Source: Vagococcus carniphilus
GTDB taxonomy: Bacteria; Bacillota; Bacilli; Lactobacillales; Vagococcaceae
Assembly: GCF_014397115.1 (NCBI RefSeq)
Contig: NZ_CP060720.1
Coordinates: 2,248,001 to 2,312,000, forward strand
Length of the DNA: 64,000 nt
Reading direction: 5' to 3'
A program made the translations under genes and the position numbers. Below the pieces are notes generated by a model. That model saw only the letters and a program-made list of their open reading frames with translations, made no database searches and was not told the DNA's origin. Shown in pieces: positions 41,544 through 51,622 of this stretch (position 1 is the first letter of the stretch; the number at the start of each line of letters is the position of its first letter).

Positions 41544-43457
41544 ATGAACCAAGAGAAATTAAGTCCAAAAACAGATTTTTATGAATACGTTAATGAAAAA
41601 TGGTTGAAGGAAGCAGAAATCCCTTCAGATAAACCTAGTATCAATAGCTTTTCAAGTCTTGCTGATGAAATCGAAGTTCTCTTAATGGAAGATGTTAAGA
41701 AAATGGCAACAGGTGACATTCCAGTGACATCAAAAGAACTTCAATCATTTAAAGATTTCTACGAATTGGTTTCTGATGAAGAAACAAGAAACAACCTTGG
41801 CATGACACCTATAAAAAATCGTTTAAATCGAATCAACGATTTAAATGCTTTAAGTGACTGGAGTAATCAATTAGAAGATTGGCTATTGTCTGGCTATCCT
41901 AATCCCTTTGTTTTAGATGTCAGCTCAGATATGGAAAAAGCAGATACATATGGCGTTTATCTTGCTCCTACTAATTTAATTTTACCTGACACTACTTATT
42001 ATGATGAAAAACATCCTAATAAAGAAGAGCTTCTTACGGTTTACAAAGGTATGATGATAAAATTACTTAAAATGGTAGGTTACAAAAAAGATGAAGCAGA
42101 ATTAATTGTTGTAGACTGTCTTTCTTTCGATGAAAGTTTAGTACCTTTTATTAAGAGTGCTGAAGAAAGTGCGGATTATACTAAAATGTATAACCCTAAA
42201 ACACTCGAAGAAGTAGCTAATTATCATTCTTCTATTAATTTTAATCAGTTCTTAACTGCCCTACTAAAACAATCGCCAAACAAAATTATTGTGACAGAAC
42301 CTAACTATTTTGAAAAGTTAGAAAAACTAGTTTCTGATGAAACCTTTGAAAAAATGAAACATTGGATGATTTGTTCGTATGTTCTTTCTTTTAGTCATTT
42401 ATTAACAGAAGATTTTAGACAAATTGCTAATCAATATAGCTTAGCTCTTTCTGGCGCAAAAGAAGCTTTCTCAAAAGAAAAAACCTATTTTTATCAAGCA
42501 ACTGGACAGTTTAATCAAGTAATTGGTCAATACTATGCTAAAAATTATTTTGGTCAAGCTGCTAAAGATGATGTACATGAAATGGTTCAGCAGATGATTC
42601 AAATCTATCAAGAACGTTTATCAAAAAATGAATGGCTAGAGGAAGAAACTAAAAAAACAGCTATTTTAAAACTTAATCGATTAGGTATTCATGTTGGCTA
42701 TCCCGAAGAGATACCTTCGATTTACTCTCGTTTTATTACAACAAGCAAAGCTGATGGAGGTTCTCTAATCGAAAATGTTGAACAGTTTAACAAGATTACT
42801 TCTGATTATTCCTTCCGTCGCTACAACCAAAAAGTTGATCGTAATGAATGGGAAATGAGTGCTGATACCGTTAACGCTTATTATCATCCTCAAAAAAATG
42901 TTATTGTCTTTCCAGCTGCTATTCTTCAAGCTCCGTTCTATGATTTTAAACAATCAAGAAGTGCAAATTATGGTGGTATTGGAGCTGTCATTGCTCATGA
43001 AATCTCTCACGCGTTTGATAATAATGGCGCTAAATTTGATGAATTAGGCAATCTTAATGATTGGTGGACTGAAACAGACTTAGCACATTTTGAAGAACTA
43101 ACAAAACAAATGATTGAACAATTCGATGACATACCTTTTGGTAACAGTAAAGTTAATGGAACACTGACTGTATCTGAAAACATTGCTGATGCTGGTGGTT
43201 TAAGTTGTGCCCTTGAAGCTGCTCAATTAGAAGAAGACTTTAGCGGAACTGATTTATTTGAAAATTGGGCGCGTATCTGGCGTCAAAAATCTCAAGAACA
43301 ATACATTGATTTACTTTTAGCTGTTGATGTACACTCACCAAATAAGTTAAGAGCTAATATTCAAGTAAAAAATCTAGACGAATTTTACCACTTGTATGAT
43401 ATTACAAAATCAGATGCCATGTACTTGGAACCTGAAAAAAGAATTAGTATTTGGTAA
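41544..43457 (+). CDS. pepO: M13-family endopeptidase (neprilysin/PepO-like)
   Basis: This protein has 637 aa from the ATG at 41544 with AAAGGAG upstream. It is a zinc metallopeptidase with HEXXH in VIAHEISHAFDNNG, the third zinc ligand Glu in SENIADAGG, and the substrate-binding NAYYHPQKN segment. It lacks a signal peptide, as do most lactic PepO enzymes, and should cut oligopeptides in the cytoplasm. A terminator follows at 43477-43511. Confidence 0.94.
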   Translation: MNQEKLSPKTDFYEYVNEKWLKEAEIPSDKPSINSFSSLADEIEVLLMEDVKKMATGDIPVTSKELQSFKDFYELVSDEETRNNLGMTPIKNRLNRINDLNALSDWSNQLEDWLLSGYPNPFVLDVSSDMEKADTYGVYLAPTNLILPDTTYYDEKHPNKEELLTVYKGMMIKLLKMVGYKKDEAELIVVDCLSFDESLVPFIKSAEESADYTKMYNPKTLEEVANYHSSINFNQFLTALLKQSPNKIIVTEPNYFEKLEKLVSDETFEKMKHWMICSYVLSFSHLLTEDFRQIANQYSLALSGAKEAFSKEKTYFYQATGQFNQVIGQYYAKNYFGQAAKDDVHEMVQQMIQIYQERLSKNEWLEEETKKTAILKLNRLGIHVGYPEEIPSIYSRFITTSKADGGSLIENVEQFNKITSDYSFRRYNQKVDRNEWEMSADTVNAYYHPQKNVIVFPAAILQAPFYDFKQSRSANYGGIGAVIAHEISHAFDNNGAKFDELGNLNDWWTETDLAHFEELTKQMIEQFDDIPFGNSKVNGTLTVSENIADAGGLSCALEAAQLEEDFSGTDLFENWARIWRQKSQEQYIDLLLAVDVHSPNKLRANIQVKNLDEFYHLYDITKSDAMYLEPEKRISIW

Positions 43458-43476
43458 AAATTAGCACAAATAAACG

Positions 43477-43511
43477 TAAAAAAAGGCCATCTTTGATGAT
43501 AGCCTTTTTTT
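43477..43511. terminator. Bidirectional terminator after pepO
   Basis: AAAGGC pairs with GCCTTT around an imperfect stem, with A and T runs on the two sides. The flanking genes converge. Confidence 0.8.
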
Positions 43512-44841
43512 ACATTTTAGGTAAATTTACTTTAAAAATGGTTCCTTTTGGCTCATTATTTTTAATATCAATCGTTCCTCTATAGGAAGAGACAATTTTC
43601 TCAACGATTGATAAACCAACTCCAGAACCTTCTGTTTGGCTAGTTCTTGAATTATCGACACGATAAAATCTTTCAAAAACTCGTTTCTTTTCCTTATCAG
43701 AAATTCCCAAACCATAATCTGATACAGTAAAAATAATAGTTGATGTTGTTTCTTCTAAAGCTATTTTAATCTCGGTTTCACCTGGCGAATATTTAATAGC
43801 ATTTTCAATTAAATTTTGAAAAATCTGCTGAAATTCACCTTTTCTACCAAAATAAGATACATCATTTTTTACTTCTGTTATAAATTCAAAGGTAGTCAAT
43901 AATTGAACTTTCTCAATCTCATATAGAAGCAACTCTGATAAATTAATTATCTCTTTTGGTGTTGTTAAATCTTCTCGCTCAAGCGTTAATAGCTGATTAC
44001 TCAACGTCTCTAACCTCTTTGATTCTTTATCAATAAAATCAATGGAGTTTGGAATAACTTCTGGATGACTTTCTCCTCTTCGTTTAATGAGTTGAACATG
44101 TCCTCTAATCGCTGCTAAAGGTGTTCTGATATCATGAGACGCATTGGTTATAAACTGTTTTTCTCTTTCAATAGCTTCTTTTTGCTCTTTTATCAATTGA
44201 TTAAATGCTGTAGCAACATTCGATATTTCAATAGGATTATCTGGAATAGTTAATTCTGCTTGCTTCATTAAATCGACTTGTGCAATTTCTTGAGACATAA
44301 CACTTAACTTATTGCTCCATCTTCTCATGCTAAAATAAATTAGGATGCTCCCAAAAATAACTGCCATTAAATTAAGAATAAGGCTAATTAATATCATTCC
44401 AGAAACGAGTTCAGTTGCCATTTCAGCATTAACAGCCAGTTTAAAACTAAAATCATTCGCTTTTTCTTCTACGACATAATATAATTCGTCATCACTTAAT
44501 ACAATATTTTTTAATATCTTAAAACTTTTTCCCTCTTCTAATTCATGAAAGACTTCCTTGCTCTCATTGGAAAAAAAGACTTTTCCTTCATTTGTTTCAA
44601 CAATCAAAGCATCATCATCTTTTTTAGAAACAAATGTATCTATCATTTTTTCCCAATCAGTTTCTTGATTTTGTTCTCTTTTCAAAGTACTAACAATACT
44701 TTTAGCTTTATTCTCAACAAACTCATAAACAAATCTAGAAGCAGCCACAATATAAAGAAGATTCATTACAAGTAAAACACCTAGAAAAATAAGTAAAAAT
44801 TGTTTTGTTAATTGGTATTGGGCCGTTCTTTTCTTAGTCAT
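43510..44841 (-). CDS. Sensor histidine kinase (OmpR-partner type)
   Basis: This 443-aa protein has two transmembrane helices (FLLIFLGVLLVMNLLYIVAA and LISLILNLMAVIFGSILIYF) flanking an extracellular domain of about 110 residues. A HAMP domain follows, then HisKA with phosphoacceptor His in TNASHDIRTPLAAIRGH and HATPase (QNLIENAIKYSPG, DYGLGIS, GSGVGLSIV). It overlaps the response regulator gene by 8 bp. The domain layout is that of YkoH/ArlS-type kinases. The signal is unknown; the PepSY lipoprotein at 39438 is a likely regulon member. Confidence 0.9.
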   Translation of the reverse strand: MTKKRTAQYQLTKQFLLIFLGVLLVMNLLYIVAASRFVYEFVENKAKSIVSTLKREQNQETDWEKMIDTFVSKKDDDALIVETNEGKVFFSNESKEVFHELEEGKSFKILKNIVLSDDELYYVVEEKANDFSFKLAVNAEMATELVSGMILISLILNLMAVIFGSILIYFSMRRWSNKLSVMSQEIAQVDLMKQAELTIPDNPIEISNVATAFNQLIKEQKEAIEREKQFITNASHDIRTPLAAIRGHVQLIKRRGESHPEVIPNSIDFIDKESKRLETLSNQLLTLEREDLTTPKEIINLSELLLYEIEKVQLLTTFEFITEVKNDVSYFGRKGEFQQIFQNLIENAIKYSPGETEIKIALEETTSTIIFTVSDYGLGISDKEKKRVFERFYRVDNSRTSQTEGSGVGLSIVEKIVSSYRGTIDIKNNEPKGTIFKVNLPKM

Positions 44842-45529
44842 CTTCTTTCCTCAAAACATACCCAACACCTCTAACAGTTTGAATCATTTTACCAAAGGTT
44901 TTGGCACCTAATTTATTACGCAATGTTCGAATATAAACATCTACTACGTTAGTTTGACCATCGTAATCGTAATCCCAAACTTCATTAAGTAATTCATCTC
45001 TTGTTTTGACAATTTCAGGTGTCTTGATTAGTTCGTATAATAGTCCAAATTCTTTTGGTGTTAAATCAATAACCTCTTGATTTAAACTAACTTGGTGTTT
45101 GGCAATATCCATTGTAATACCTTGATAGCCAATCTGAATACTTTCCTTTTCTCGTTTATCTAGTCTCCTTTCAATCACTCTAATACGAGCAAATAATTCT
45201 TCAATTTCAAAAGGTTTCGTTAAATAATCATCTAGTCCTGTATCTAATCCAATCACAATATCTGTTGTTTGGTTTCTTGCCGTCATCATAATAATCGGCA
45301 TATCACTTTGTTTTCTAATTCTTCTTGCTACAGTAATGCCATCATAAATTGGTAACATCCAGTCAAGCAAAATTAAATCAAGAGATTCTTTTTTACTTTC
45401 AAAAATAGATAGGGCTTCTTGACCATCCTTGGCCAAAGTCACTTCATATCCTTCAAATTGTAGTTCAGTTTGAATAAAACTAGCTAAACTTGCTTCATCT
45501 TCCACCAATAAAATATGTGAATTACTCAT
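44834..45529 (-). CDS. OmpR-family response regulator
   Basis: This protein has 231 aa from the ATG at 45529, with AAGGAGTG upstream; a GTG at 45538 overlaps that site. The receiver domain has MSNSHILLVEDEASL, phosphoacceptor Asp in LDLILLDWMLPIYDG, and Lys in YLTKPFEIEE. The winged helix contains LTPKEFGLLYELIKTPEIV and VDVYIRTLRNKLG. It is the first gene of the two-component operon. Its own promoter carries the 16-bp inverted repeat also found at the PepSY gene, so it probably activates both. Confidence 0.93.
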   Translation of the reverse strand: MSNSHILLVEDEASLASFIQTELQFEGYEVTLAKDGQEALSIFESKKESLDLILLDWMLPIYDGITVARRIRKQSDMPIIMMTARNQTTDIVIGLDTGLDDYLTKPFEIEELFARIRVIERRLDKREKESIQIGYQGITMDIAKHQVSLNQEVIDLTPKEFGLLYELIKTPEIVKTRDELLNEVWDYDYDGQTNVVDVYIRTLRNKLGAKTFGKMIQTVRGVGYVLRKEDD

Positions 45530-45561
45530 TCTTATCACTCCTTGTAAAGCTTCTTATCTTA

Positions 45562-45626
45562 ATTTTACTAGATTAAATGAACTCTCACCACTTTAAAAGT
45601 TAAAAAGAAAATGAAGATTTCTTCAT
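45562..45626 (-). promoter_or_regulatory. Promoter of the two-component operon with 16-bp inverted repeat
   Basis: On the minus strand -10 TAAAAT lies at 45562-45567, with a poor -35 (TGGTGA). The inverted repeat ATGAAGAAATCTTCAT at 45611-45626 is 43 bp upstream of the -10, identical in sequence and spacing to the PepSY-gene promoter. Confidence 0.75.
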
Positions 45627-45630
45627 AAAT

Positions 45631-45672
45631 AAAAAGCAACTACCCTAAACACAGGTGTTTAGGATAGTTGCT
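45631..45672 (-). terminator. Terminator of the DEAD-box helicase gene
   Basis: On the minus strand AGCAACTATCCTAAACAC pairs with GTGTTTAGGGTAGTTGCT, followed by TTTTT. Confidence 0.9.
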
Positions 45673-45680
45673 AATAATTT

Positions 45681-47159
45681 CTACTTCATTCTCTTTAAAT
45701 CTCTTTCATAATCAGATTCATTCGAACGACTGACTCTTCTCATACGTCCTTTGATAGGTGTTTTTTGTAATGTTTTTAAAACAAGAGGACCTTTGCCATT
45801 TAAAATTTCCACAAAAGTAGAGATGTCTTTTAAATCAATAACACCAATGTCATCTCCTGTTACACCTTCAATGTTACAAATAGCCCCTACAACGTCTCCA
45901 GGTCGCATTTTAGTTTTTTTACCTGCATTAATATGAATTTTCATAATATCTTCTTTGAAATCGAAGCCTTTATCTTTTTTTAGTTGCGGTTTTTGACTTT
46001 GTTTTTCGTTAAATGCCATCTTATATTTTTCAACAGTTGCTTTAGACGGACAAGCTATTTCTTCAATTAATCTATCTTGTATTTTTAAGATTTCCTCAAA
46101 AGATGCTTTATCTTTTGGATTGATTAAAGACAAGGCTTTTCCACTGTTTTCAAAACGAGCTGTTCGACCAATTCGATGAACATATGTCTCTGGTTTTTCA
46201 GGTAAATCATAGTTAACAACTAAACCAATATCTGCTACATCAATTCCTCTTGCTGCAACATCTGTTGCCACTAAATGTCTGAAATAACCTCGTTTAAAAT
46301 CTTTTATCACTTGGCTACGATCACTTTGTTCCATACCACCATGAAGCATATTTATCTTAATACCAGATTTTTGTAATTCACTTGTTAATTTATCTACCAT
46401 GATTTTTGTGTTACAAAAAATAATACTACTATCAGGATTATCTACAATTAAAATATCCTTCATCGTTCTTAATTTATTTCCATCTTCTACTCGAATAAAT
46501 TGTTGATGAATTCTTCTTTTAGTAGCTTCTGTTGTTTCTATTTCTACATATTGTGGTTTTTTTAAGATATTCTCTGATAAACTTTTAACAGCTTTAGGCA
46601 TCGTAGCTGAAAATAGAGCAGTTGTTCTTTTTTTAGGTAATTCTTTTAAAATTTGTTCAACTTGTTCAATAAAACCCATTGCAAACATTTCATCTGCTTC
46701 ATCTATGATAACTGTTTTAATCTTTCTTAAATCAATTGAACCTCGCTCAATATGATCGAATAAACGACCTGGTGTTGCTACGACAATGTGTGTTCGTTGT
46801 TTTAAATTTTTAACTTGTGATTGATAAGAACTTTTTCCAAAAAGTGCCTCTACTTTGATTCGTTTGTAACGACCAATATTAAAGATTTCTTCTTTAATTT
46901 GTGTAGCAAGTTCTCGTGTAGGTGTTAATACTAAAGCTTGAGGAGCACGCTCTTCCCATTCAACAAGCTCACATAACGGAATACCAAAAGCAGCCGTTTT
47001 ACCACTACCTGTTTGAGATTTAACAATCACATCTTTTCCTTCTAAAAGAAGTGGGATAACTTCTTTTTGAACTTGTGTTGGATTTGTATAATTTAATACA
47101 TCTAACGCTTTAATAATTGATTCATTCAATGGATAATGCAAAAATCTATTTTGACTCAT
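45681..47159 (-). CDS. DEAD-box RNA helicase, DbpA/YxiN-like
   Basis: This 492-aa helicase has the Q motif (LNYTNPTQVQ), Walker A SQTGSGKTAAFG, PTRELA, DEAD box IDEADEMFAMGF, SAT, and motif VI HRIGRTARF. A C-terminal RNA-binding domain of the DbpA type (MKIHINAGKKTKMRPGDVVG, continuing to GPLVLKTLQ) follows the helicase core. DbpA proteins bind hairpin 92 of 23S rRNA and assist 50S subunit assembly. The gene stands alone, with GAAGGATG upstream. Confidence 0.92.
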   Translation of the reverse strand: MSQNRFLHYPLNESIIKALDVLNYTNPTQVQKEVIPLLLEGKDVIVKSQTGSGKTAAFGIPLCELVEWEERAPQALVLTPTRELATQIKEEIFNIGRYKRIKVEALFGKSSYQSQVKNLKQRTHIVVATPGRLFDHIERGSIDLRKIKTVIIDEADEMFAMGFIEQVEQILKELPKKRTTALFSATMPKAVKSLSENILKKPQYVEIETTEATKRRIHQQFIRVEDGNKLRTMKDILIVDNPDSSIIFCNTKIMVDKLTSELQKSGIKINMLHGGMEQSDRSQVIKDFKRGYFRHLVATDVAARGIDVADIGLVVNYDLPEKPETYVHRIGRTARFENSGKALSLINPKDKASFEEILKIQDRLIEEIACPSKATVEKYKMAFNEKQSQKPQLKKDKGFDFKEDIMKIHINAGKKTKMRPGDVVGAICNIEGVTGDDIGVIDLKDISTFVEILNGKGPLVLKTLQKTPIKGRMRRVSRSNESDYERDLKRMK

Positions 47160-47275
47160 TTAATCAACATCCTTCAATTTAACAAGTAAAATACCATTAC
47201 CATTTAACTTGCTCTATATTTTTTTAGCTTCAACAGTTTAACATGATTTGAAGAAAAAAGCATTTTTTTAAGAAA

Positions 47276-48265
47276 TTAGACAAACATAAAGTAGTTATCT
47301 GGCTCTTCCTTATTTTTTAAAATATTTTCCAAAAACAGTTTAAACCGCTTTTGAAACGTTGGTTGATCTAAGATATTAAAAATTGAAATAGCTTGATAGC
47401 ATTTTTCAATTCCTTTATCTTTTTCTTCAAAGATAATATGATACCATCCTTCATAAAAGAGTAGCATCGTACTATTCATTAAATCTTTTTCATCTCTTAA
47501 TAAATCTCTGGCCATCATCAATGCTTCTTTAGCCCACTTTTTATGTCTAAAATTAGCAAAGTACGAAAAACTAGAAAAAATGATTTCAATCTTAAAGGTT
47601 GCCATCACATGAAATTCACTTTCTTTTTGGGTTCTTGAAATGGCAATTGGTAGTAGCTGATTAATTTGTTCTACTTTAAATGTAAACAAGAATAACTTAA
47701 ATAAAGCAACTTCAAATACACCCCAATCTTCTACTTTATACAAATAAGAGACAACTGGTTTGGATAAATAATTAATCTCTTTCATTAATGCTTCTGCTGT
47801 TTCTCCACTATTAGCATCATCTCTTTGTAAAATATTTGACTCATACATCACAATACAAATATCGCAAAAAATCCCTACAAATCGTTGCCAATTAATAGCG
47901 TGATCCATTTCTTCCTTTACTAATTTCATCTCTACGATGCCTTTTTCAAACTCATTTTTTTCCGAGCATTTATTAATGTTTAACAATCTCGCCAAATAGT
48001 AATAAAAATCACTCGTTAAATAACCTCGTAAAACTTTAATGTCGTCATTTAAAAAAGGATTATCCTCTAAAGCTCTTAAATAAAGAAACTCTTCCATTGA
48101 GACATTCACATTTTGAACTAAACGCTCAAACCTTAAAAAGCTAATATTAGATTGCCCTTTTTCAAACTTACTTATAAAAGAAACACTGTTTATCTCATCA
48201 GATACTTGCTCTAAACTAAATCCACGGTCTTTTCTTAACTTTCTAAATAATTTACCTTCATTCAT
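47276..48265 (-). CDS. Rgg/GadR/MutR-family transcriptional regulator
   Basis: This 329-aa protein has an N-terminal helix-turn-helix (GKLFRKLRKDRGFSLEQVS, FISKFEKGQSNISFLRFERL) followed by a long alpha-helical repeat region as in Rgg proteins, which bind short pheromone peptides. It is divergent from an MFS exporter gene with a 95-bp shared promoter region that contains ACTATAGT and ACTATACT. I found no short SHP-like peptide ORF next to it, so it may respond to a distant or foreign peptide or to another ligand. Confidence 0.85.
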   Translation of the reverse strand: MNEGKLFRKLRKDRGFSLEQVSDEINSVSFISKFEKGQSNISFLRFERLVQNVNVSMEEFLYLRALEDNPFLNDDIKVLRGYLTSDFYYYLARLLNINKCSEKNEFEKGIVEMKLVKEEMDHAINWQRFVGIFCDICIVMYESNILQRDDANSGETAEALMKEINYLSKPVVSYLYKVEDWGVFEVALFKLFLFTFKVEQINQLLPIAISRTQKESEFHVMATFKIEIIFSSFSYFANFRHKKWAKEALMMARDLLRDEKDLMNSTMLLFYEGWYHIIFEEKDKGIEKCYQAISIFNILDQPTFQKRFKLFLENILKNKEEPDNYFMFV

Positions 48266-48360
48266 TTCTTCACCTTTTTTCCACTATAGTAGAATTTTTA
48301 ATTATCTTCATTTTACCTCAACTATACTTAATTTAACAAATAATCAATGAGGTGAAAAAA

Positions 48361-49617
48361 ATGAATGTTTACTTAAAAAACAAAGGATATCGCTTTTTAA
48401 CAAATGCTTCTTTACTAAATGCTATTGGAAATAGTCTCTATAACATTGTTTTTATTGTCTATGCTAGCACTTTACCTTTCAACACTTTAGCTGTTTCTCT
48501 TGCTTCTATTACCATTTTTATTCCTAGTTTCTTTCAACCCTTCATAGGTCACTTCGCTGATAAAACAAAGAACAAAACTAAGTGGATTATTGGGGCACGG
48601 ATAGGGCAATTTCTTTTATTTTTATTATTAGCAAAAGTCATTCTAATTGAACCAAGCTTACCATTATTTTTACTATTGCTTATTATAAATGTCCTTGGGG
48701 ATTGTTTAGGTACTTTTAGTGGTTCACTTCAATTACCTTTCTTCAAACAACTTATCTCTGAAGAAGATTTAACTGAAGCAATGGGTTTTCAAAGTGGTTT
48801 AAATACTCTTATTCAATTAATATTCCAAGGCCTTGGCGCTTTTGCTATTGTTAAATTAAACTACAACTTTTCACTTTTTGGCCTGATCAATGCGATTACT
48901 TTTTTACTTGCTGCTTTAATAATTGTTATTCACTATAACTTTATCAGCTCATTGGAACAACAAATGATCTCTCAAACAGAACAGAAAAAAACTACTTTTA
49001 TTTCTGATTTCAAAGAAACCATGACTATTTTCTTAAACAATCCATTCTTGAAAATGATTATTTTCTTTGCGGTTTTGATTAACCTCCTATTTTCATCTGC
49101 TGAAGGTCTACTCAATATTTCCTTGTTAGACAGACAAATTCTGTGGTTTGGTAACTTACCAAATACAATTGCTTTGGTGAGTATTAGTACATCTGTTGGC
49201 TTACTTCTAGGCTCTCTTTTAACAATGGACTTCTTTAAGCATATTAAATCATTAACAATTATCAGCCTTATTTTAATCAATGCTTGTTTGCTTCCTTTTT
49301 CATTAATTGTTATTCAATCAAAATGGTTAATGGCTCTTCTATTATTTAGTTTTGGCTATCTATTAGGAAAAATTAATCCAAGACTTTCTGCTTATTTAAT
49401 TAGTGAGGTTCCTACCGAGAAACTCGGTTTAACAAGTGGTATTTTTAATGTTCTTGCTATGGCAGGAGCTCCATTAGGACAACTTATCTTTTTAGGAACA
49501 GCAAATTTAATAAACGACCTACTAAGTTGGCTTATCTTTGGTGCTTTAAGCTTTTTATTCTTCATCTATGCTGTTTTGGGAAATAATAAAGTAAGTGATC
49601 CTATTACTATCAATTAA
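48361..49617 (+). CDS. MFS family efflux transporter
   Basis: This protein has 418 aa from the ATG at 48361, after GAGGTG; a GTG at 48352 overlaps that site. It has twelve predicted transmembrane helices and the MFS signature between helices 2 and 3 (GHFADKTKNKTKWIIGAR). The fold is typical of drug or peptide exporters of the MFS_3/enterobactin-exporter group. Divergent arrangement with the Rgg-type gene suggests control by it. Confidence 0.85.
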   Translation: MNVYLKNKGYRFLTNASLLNAIGNSLYNIVFIVYASTLPFNTLAVSLASITIFIPSFFQPFIGHFADKTKNKTKWIIGARIGQFLLFLLLAKVILIEPSLPLFLLLLIINVLGDCLGTFSGSLQLPFFKQLISEEDLTEAMGFQSGLNTLIQLIFQGLGAFAIVKLNYNFSLFGLINAITFLLAALIIVIHYNFISSLEQQMISQTEQKKTTFISDFKETMTIFLNNPFLKMIIFFAVLINLLFSSAEGLLNISLLDRQILWFGNLPNTIALVSISTSVGLLLGSLLTMDFFKHIKSLTIISLILINACLLPFSLIVIQSKWLMALLLFSFGYLLGKINPRLSAYLISEVPTEKLGLTSGIFNVLAMAGAPLGQLIFLGTANLINDLLSWLIFGALSFLFFIYAVLGNNKVSDPITIN

Positions 49618-49659
49618 AAAAGAGGAATTGTGATATAAAACTTCACAATTCCTCTTTTA
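49615..49659. terminator. Bidirectional terminator between MFS and BipA-like genes
   Basis: AGAGGAATTGTGA pairs with TCACAATTCCTCT, with A6 before and TTTT after. Confidence 0.92.
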
Positions 49660-49661
49660 TC

Positions 49662-51494
49662 TTATAATGAATATTTTCTAAGTCTAATTTCTAACGGTGT
49701 TACTTCAGCACACTCATTTTCTTTAATAAATGACATTGATTCTTCTAACGTCATTTGTTTAGTTGATCTTAACACATAAGTTGCCTCTTTGGTCGCTGAA
49801 TGCATATTATTTAGATGACGTTTTCTCGTGATATTAACTTCTAAATCACTTGATTGATGATGCTCGCCAATAATCATCCCCTCATAAACTTTATCACCAG
49901 CATTAACAAATAAAGTGCCACGATCTTCAATATTTTCTAAACCATAAGTCGTTACAACTCCTGTATATTTAGAAAGCAATGAACCTGTTTTTCTTGTTAA
50001 GTATTTTTGATTTTTAGCTAATTGATACGAATCAAACTGTTGATAAAAAATACCTGTTCCTTTAGTCAGGGTTAGAAATTCAGTTAAATAACCTATCATC
50101 CCTCTTGTAGGAATCGAAAAAGTCAGATAAGCTTGACCTTCTTTTACTTCCATCTCTTGCAGTAAGCCGCCTCTTTGACTAAGTGATTCAATGACTGCCC
50201 CTGAAAAATCTTCTTTTGCTCGGGCTATTACTTTTTCAAATGGCTCGTATTTTTTTCCATCTATTTCTTTTTCTAAAACACTTGCACTAGACACTTGAAA
50301 TTCAAATCCTTCTCGACGCATTTTTTCAATTAAAATAGAAAAATGTAATTCGCCTCTTCCATAAAGTAACCACTTATTAGGAGAATCAGTACTATACATT
50401 TTCAATGAAACATCTTGTTTTAACTCTCTTAAAAGTCGTTCTTCTATTTTTCTCATCGTCAACATAGAACCATCTTGACCTGCAAAAGGTGAGTCATTAA
50501 TTGAAAACAACATTTGCATAGTTGGTTCCTGAACATCTATTACTGGTAGACAATCTGTCGTACCTAATTTAGTAATAGTTTCACCAACTGTCATTTCATC
50601 ACAACCAGAAATAGCAACAATATCACCAGCAAAAGCTTCTATAACAGGAACTCTTTCTAAATTCTTAAACACAAATAACTTACTAATTCTAAACTGTCTC
50701 ACTTTACCATCCAATTGAAGTAAAGAAACCGTTTCTCCAGATTTAATACTTCCTCTAAAAACTCGTCCGATTGCTACTTGACCTAAATAATTATCATAAC
50801 TAACTAAAGCAATTTGAAATTGAAAATCACCAGTTTGAACAACTGGACTAGGCATTTCTTTTAATATCAAATCTAAGACAGGTTTCATTGATTTTTCTTG
50901 TGAGGTAGCTTCTGGTAGATAGCTAGAAGTGCCATTTAAAGCTGACGTATAAACAACAGGAAAATCAAGTTGTTCTTCATCTACACCAAGCTCAATCAAT
51001 AAATCGAGTAGTTGATCAACTGCTTGCTTCGGATTTGCTCCTTTTCTGTCAACCTTATTAACCACTGTTAAAAGCGGTAATTGATAGGCCAGTGCTTTTT
51101 CCAAAACAAATCGAGTTTGAGGCATAGGCCCTTCAAAAGCGTCGATTACAATAACAACACCATCTACCATACCCATAATTCGCTCAACTTCTCCACCAAA
51201 GTCAGCATGTCCTGGTGTATCTACAATATTAATAGTTGTCTCTTTATAATAAATGGATGTTGCTTTAGCTAAAATAGTAATTCCTCGCTCTTTTTCTAAT
51301 TCATTAGAGTCTAGAGCTCTTTCCTCGACTGTTCTATTGGTCAATCCATTTGTTTCTTTAATCAGTTCATTTACTAAACTTGTTTTTCCATGATCCACAT
51401 GAGCTATAATCGCCACATTTCGTTTATTCATCATGGTTTCACTCATGTTTCCAGAAAAAATTTGGTTTGGATCATGAAGGATGTTTTCTTCCAT
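49662..51494 (-). CDS. BipA/TypA-like translational GTPase, divergent form
   Basis: This 610-aa GTPase has G1 [11 protein letters not shown]2 ERGITI, G3 [15 protein letters not shown]4 NKVD and the EF-G-like domains III and V of BipA. It differs from the usual enterococcal BipA in several ways: about 20 extra N-terminal residues before [13 protein letters not shown], many substitutions in the C-terminal BipA-specific domain ([20 protein letters not shown] in place of the usual GYGIMNHTFD type), and a shortened end (RLRKYSL). It is probably a second paralogue. BipA helps 50S assembly and stress responses. A 25-codon leader ORF precedes it, which suggests regulation by ribosome behaviour, as for inducible ribosome-protection genes. 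Confidence 0.85.
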   Translation of the reverse strand: MEENILHDPNQIFSGNMSETMMNKRNVAIIAHVDHGKTSLVNELIKETNGLTNRTVEERALDSNELEKERGITILAKATSIYYKETTINIVDTPGHADFGGEVERIMGMVDGVVIVIDAFEGPMPQTRFVLEKALAYQLPLLTVVNKVDRKGANPKQAVDQLLDLLIELGVDEEQLDFPVVYTSALNGTSSYLPEATSQEKSMKPVLDLILKEMPSPVVQTGDFQFQIALVSYDNYLGQVAIGRVFRGSIKSGETVSLLQLDGKVRQFRISKLFVFKNLERVPVIEAFAGDIVAISGCDEMTVGETITKLGTTDCLPVIDVQEPTMQMLFSINDSPFAGQDGSMLTMRKIEERLLRELKQDVSLKMYSTDSPNKWLLYGRGELHFSILIEKMRREGFEFQVSSASVLEKEIDGKKYEPFEKVIARAKEDFSGAVIESLSQRGGLLQEMEVKEGQAYLTFSIPTRGMIGYLTEFLTLTKGTGIFYQQFDSYQLAKNQKYLTRKTGSLLSKYTGVVTTYGLENIEDRGTLFVNAGDKVYEGMIIGEHHQSSDLEVNITRKRHLNNMHSATKEATYVLRSTKQMTLEESMSFIKENECAEVTPLEIRLRKYSL

Positions 51495-51513
51495 TTTTAT
51501 CTCTCCTTGATAC

Positions 51514-51591
51514 TTAGTGGGTTGAAAAAAAACATCCTTCTTGCGGAAACGGTGGGACCATGATTTCTATTCTTGTTGCATAGAAATTCAT
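51514..51591 (-). CDS. Leader peptide ORF upstream of the BipA-like gene (25 aa)
   Basis: ATG at 51591 has AGGAGAG upstream. The peptide contains IMVPPFPQEGCFF and stops at 51514-51516, only about 6 nt before the BipA-like gene's ribosome binding site (51501-51508). The PPFP run is the kind of sequence that slows ribosomes. A hairpin (ATTTCTAT at 51580-51587 with ATAGAAAT at 51563-51570 on the minus strand) covers the early codons, and a T8 run lies in the FF codons. It is too short to be a stand-alone protein and is probably an attenuator. Confidence 0.65.
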   Translation of the reverse strand: MNFYATRIEIMVPPFPQEGCFFSTH

Positions 51592-51622
51592 GTTATCTCT
51601 CCTCTTGTCTATAATAAAATAA

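Noticed and set aside
48266-48360. A SHP-type pheromone gene beside the Rgg regulator
   Set aside because: No short ORF with a ribosome binding site and hydrophobic end is present in the 95-bp interval.
51514-51591. A classic intrinsic terminator in the leader of the BipA-like gene
   Set aside because: There is a T8 run, but the preceding sequence folds only into weak stems with mismatches, so transcription attenuation is not claimed.
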